This document shows positions 4,487 through 6,763 of a stretch of 6,763 nt of DNA, piece by piece. This stretch comes from Fredericiella sp038205395 (lineage in GTDB: Bacteria > Chloroflexota > Anaerolineae > Caldilineales > Caldilineaceae), in assembly GCA_038205395.1 (NCBI GenBank), contig JBBRBX010000186.1:1-6763 (forward strand). Reading direction: 5' to 3'. The translations under genes were made by a program, and so were the position numbers. The notes under the pieces were generated by a model, which saw only the letters and a program-made list of their open reading frames with translations, had not been told where the DNA came from and did not search any database. How positions within the stretch are numbered: the first letter of the stretch is position 1; each line of letters begins with the position of its first letter.

Positions 4487-6763
4487 ATGGATCTAGAATA
4501 TGGCACATTTGCGACCATCAGCGATCTTCAGCGGGCGGAAGTGGCGCTAGCGATCCGTCTGCGCTATGAGGCCGGTCTCTCCGCATTTTCCACAGCGTTA
4601 ATTGAAGCGTCACCTGGCGATCCCAATACTATTCATCAAGCGCTGCACCACCTGTTGGCAGCTGCGGACAGCAGCCGCGTCTACATTGCTGAAAATTTTG
4701 TTGATCAACATGAAGATGGCACTACCTGCGTCGGCATGAAACTTATCTACGAAGCATGTGTCGAAGGTATAGAGCCTGAGATCGATAACCCAGCTTTACA
4801 GCATGGCTACTACCACGATGGGTTTCAACGTTGGTATGACACGTTATCACAAGGTTTGCCGATAGCCGGTTTGGTGACGAATTTTCCGGATAGCGAACGA
4901 ATCTTTCTGCAACTGCAATCCATCACTTCCATATTGGTGCTGCCGATCTTTATGGGCGGCTCTTTTTACGGTTTTATTGGCTTTGACCATGTGCAAGCCG
5001 AGCGCGTGTGGGAAGAAAACGATGTACGTCTCCTACGTACGGCAGGAGAAATTCTTTCGGCACATCTGCAGCGTCAGCGCGCTGCGGCGGAATTGGTGCG
5101 CAAGTACGAACAATTGCGAGCCGTTTTTGTGCTCAGCGAAACTGCCGCGCGAGCTGGCTCTCTCTCTGATATTTATACAGCGGCATTAAACGCCTTGCAT
5201 CAAGCGCTCGGTGCTGATCGCGCCTCCGTGCTATTGTTTGATACGGATGGGGTGATGCGCTTCAAAGCAACCTTGGGTCTATCAGCTACCTACTGCGAGG
5301 CGGTGGAAGGGCATACTCCATGGGCGCCTGATACGTACGGTCCGGAACCGGTTTTGAGTGCGAATATAATTGTGGATCACACGATGGCGGCTCCGCTGCC
5401 GCGCACGGGGGAACCGCTGCGAGATGTTGTTGCACGAGAAGGGATTCTAGCCCTGGGTATGATTCCTCTCGTTTTTCAGGGGCGGTTGCTGGGCAAATTT
5501 ATGGTGTATTATGACAGCCCCCACCAGTTTCCGCCTGAAGAAATCCAATTTATGCAGACGCTGGCCAGCACGCTCGCCAACGCGATCGGGCGCAAACACG
5601 CAGGAGATGCGCTGCGGCAGAGTGAGCAGCGCTATCGGCTGTTTATGCAGAATTTTACGGGTATTGCTTATCAGATAGAATGGGGAAGTTCTCACCCTAC
5701 TTTGTTTGAGGGTACGGTGCCGGAGATTATCGGCTATACCGCCGAAGCGATTTTAAGCGGCGAAATATCGTGGGCTGACTTGATGGATCAGCAAGATCGC
5801 GAGCGTGTGCTGGCGTTGGGGCATTGGCTTTTTGACACGACAGGCTCCAGTACGGATGATGAATACCGAGTGTTGCACAAGTCGGGTGAAATGCGTTGGG
5901 TGCGCGATATTGCCCGGCATGTAGTGGATGAGGAAAACGAGCGCAATTTTATCCAGGGCGCTATTTATGATATGACGGAGCGCAAGCGAGCGGAAGAAGA
6001 GCAATTGGAGATGGAACGGCGCTTGTTCCATGCTCAAAAGCTGGAGAGTTTGGGTGTACTGGCAGGCGGCATTGCGCATGATTTCAACAATCTGCTGCTG
6101 GCCATAAGCGGCAACCTGGAGGTGGCGCAGCTGCATATAGGGCCGGATGCACCAGCCGCACCATTTATCGAGCGCGCGATGAATGCTATCCACAGCGCCG
6201 CCGGCCTGGCGCAGCAGATGCTGGACTATTCTGGGCGCGGCCACTTTATCGTGGAACCGCTGGATCTGAATCTGCTGGTTGAGCAAAACTGCGAATTTGT
6301 GCGCGCAGCCATTGCGCGCAGCCGGGTGCTGGAACTACAACTGGCGTCAAATATACCAGCCATCAACGCCGATTCCAGCCAGATCCAGCAGGTGATTATG
6401 AACTTGATTACGAATGCAGCCGAAGCCACTGCGGATGTGGATGGCAAAATTCTTGTGTCCACGGGTGTGGCGCAATATGATGCAGCTTATCTTGCGCTTA
6501 GCCGCGGTGTGGAGAAACCGCCGCCTGGCCTCTTCGCTTATTTTCAGGTGGAAGACAACGGCAGCGGCATGTCTGCTGAGGTGCAGCAGCGCTTATTTGA
6601 ACCTTTTTACACCACCAAGTTTACGGGACGCGGCTTAGGAATGGCGGCGGTGCTGGGCATTGTGCGCGGCCATCATGGTGCGATTGTTGTGGAGAGCAAC
6701 GTAAATGAGGGGACGTGCGTGCGTGTGCTTTTTCCGCTGCCTGTGAAGCACGCGCAGCAGCAG
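4487..6763 (+). CDS. Soluble GAF-GAF-PAS sensor histidine kinase, 3' end beyond the window
   Basis: The frame is open for all 759 codons to the window edge with no stop. There is no signal peptide or membrane helix, so it senses inside the cell. The first GAF domain spans about residues 45-195 (DGFQRWYDTLSQGLPI, then SILVLPIFMGGSFYGFIGFD) and the second about 213-375. A PAS/PAC domain follows at about 380-500, ending IYDMTERKRAEEE, then a short coiled linker. The HisKA region has H-box GGIAHDFNNLL with the phosphorylated histidine at 531. The ATPase domain has the N box NLITNAAEA (N643), G1 DNGSG (D690), F box FEPFYTTK and G2 GRGLG (714-718), all intact. Autophosphorylation is therefore expected. 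The ligands are unknown; GAF2 shows no convincing bilin cysteine. The H-box type is common in hybrid kinases, so a receiver domain may follow beyond the edge. No partner regulator is visible in the window. Confidence 0.9.
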   Translation, partial: MDLEYGTFATISDLQRAEVALAIRLRYEAGLSAFSTALIEASPGDPNTIHQALHHLLAAADSSRVYIAENFVDQHEDGTTCVGMKLIYEACVEGIEPEIDNPALQHGYYHDGFQRWYDTLSQGLPIAGLVTNFPDSERIFLQLQSITSILVLPIFMGGSFYGFIGFDHVQAERVWEENDVRLLRTAGEILSAHLQRQRAAAELVRKYEQLRAVFVLSETAARAGSLSDIYTAALNALHQALGADRASVLLFDTDGVMRFKATLGLSATYCEAVEGHTPWAPDTYGPEPVLSANIIVDHTMAAPLPRTGEPLRDVVAREGILALGMIPLVFQGRLLGKFMVYYDSPHQFPPEEIQFMQTLASTLANAIGRKHAGDALRQSEQRYRLFMQNFTGIAYQIEWGSSHPTLFEGTVPEIIGYTAEAILSGEISWADLMDQQDRERVLALGHWLFDTTGSSTDDEYRVLHKSGEMRWVRDIARHVVDEENERNFIQGAIYDMTERKRAEEEQLEMERRLFHAQKLESLGVLAGGIAHDFNNLLLAISGNLEVAQLHIGPDAPAAPFIERAMNAIHSAAGLAQQMLDYSGRGHFIVEPLDLNLLVEQNCEFVRAAIARSRVLELQLASNIPAINADSSQIQQVIMNLITNAAEATADVDGKILVSTGVAQYDAAYLALSRGVEKPPPGLFAYFQVEDNGSGMSAEVQQRLFEPFYTTKFTGRGLGMAAVLGIVRGHHGAIVVESNVNEGTCVRVLFPLPVKHAQQQ

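Noticed and set aside
4303..4518. Minus-strand open frame of 71 codons across the divergent region
   Set aside because: It overlaps the start of nth, the kinase promoter and the kinase start, has no Shine-Dalgarno and no recognisable content.
5120..5615. Second GAF domain as a bilin-binding phytochrome-like domain
   Set aside because: The only cysteine (in ATYCEAVEG) is not followed by histidine, and no other phytochrome hallmark is present.
5753..6286. Minus-strand open frame of 177 codons
   Set aside because: It is antisense to the PAS and HisKA parts of the kinase, whose frame is unbroken and conserved in motif; no independent gene signal.

Overview
The window looks like a piece of a mesophilic, moderately GC-rich bacterial chromosome, most likely Chloroflexota (Anaerolineae or Caldilineae type). 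Three things point that way. Two adjacent secreted-type proteins end in the same short tail (LKVFLPSIQR and KLYLPAVTR), which I recall from many exported Chloroflexota proteins. There is a multi-GAF/PAS histidine kinase, and a large Rax2/kelch-like secreted propeller protein. No marker gene settles the assignment, so it is an inference. No mobile element, CRISPR array, tRNA or rRNA is visible.

Left part (1-752). The first 39 bases are the start of an unidentified minus-strand gene with a very good Shine-Dalgarno and a plausible promoter at 71-99. Reading the other way is an open frame (52-552) that encodes one bacterial Ig-like (Big_5-type) domain plus the C-terminal tail. It has no signal peptide and no convincing start, so it is probably the 3' remnant of a larger secreted-protein gene. 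A strong intrinsic terminator (565-602) closes it. The 150 bp that follow carry three copies of AACGCTT spaced exactly 12 bp apart, just upstream of a candidate extended -10 promoter.

Centre (753-4313). A 949-residue secreted protein (753-3602) has a signal peptide, about 14 propeller-type repeats, a ZU5-like C-terminal domain and the short tail. It converges on nth (endonuclease III, minus strand, 3657-4313). A single 14-bp hairpin between them could terminate transcription on both strands.

Right part (4314-6763). A 173-bp divergent region holds an extended -10 promoter (TGCTATAAT) for a soluble GAF-GAF-PAS-HisKA-HATPase sensor kinase. The kinase starts at 4487 and is still open at the window edge after 759 codons. 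Its catalytic boxes are all intact, and a receiver domain may follow beyond the edge.

The genes do not form one operon: orientation changes at every junction except that between the Ig-like remnant and the propeller gene, and a terminator separates those two. I see no convincing new multi-gene system. The best leads are the shared C-terminal tail, the 12-bp-phased repeats and the truncated Ig-domain gene beside a divergent gene.
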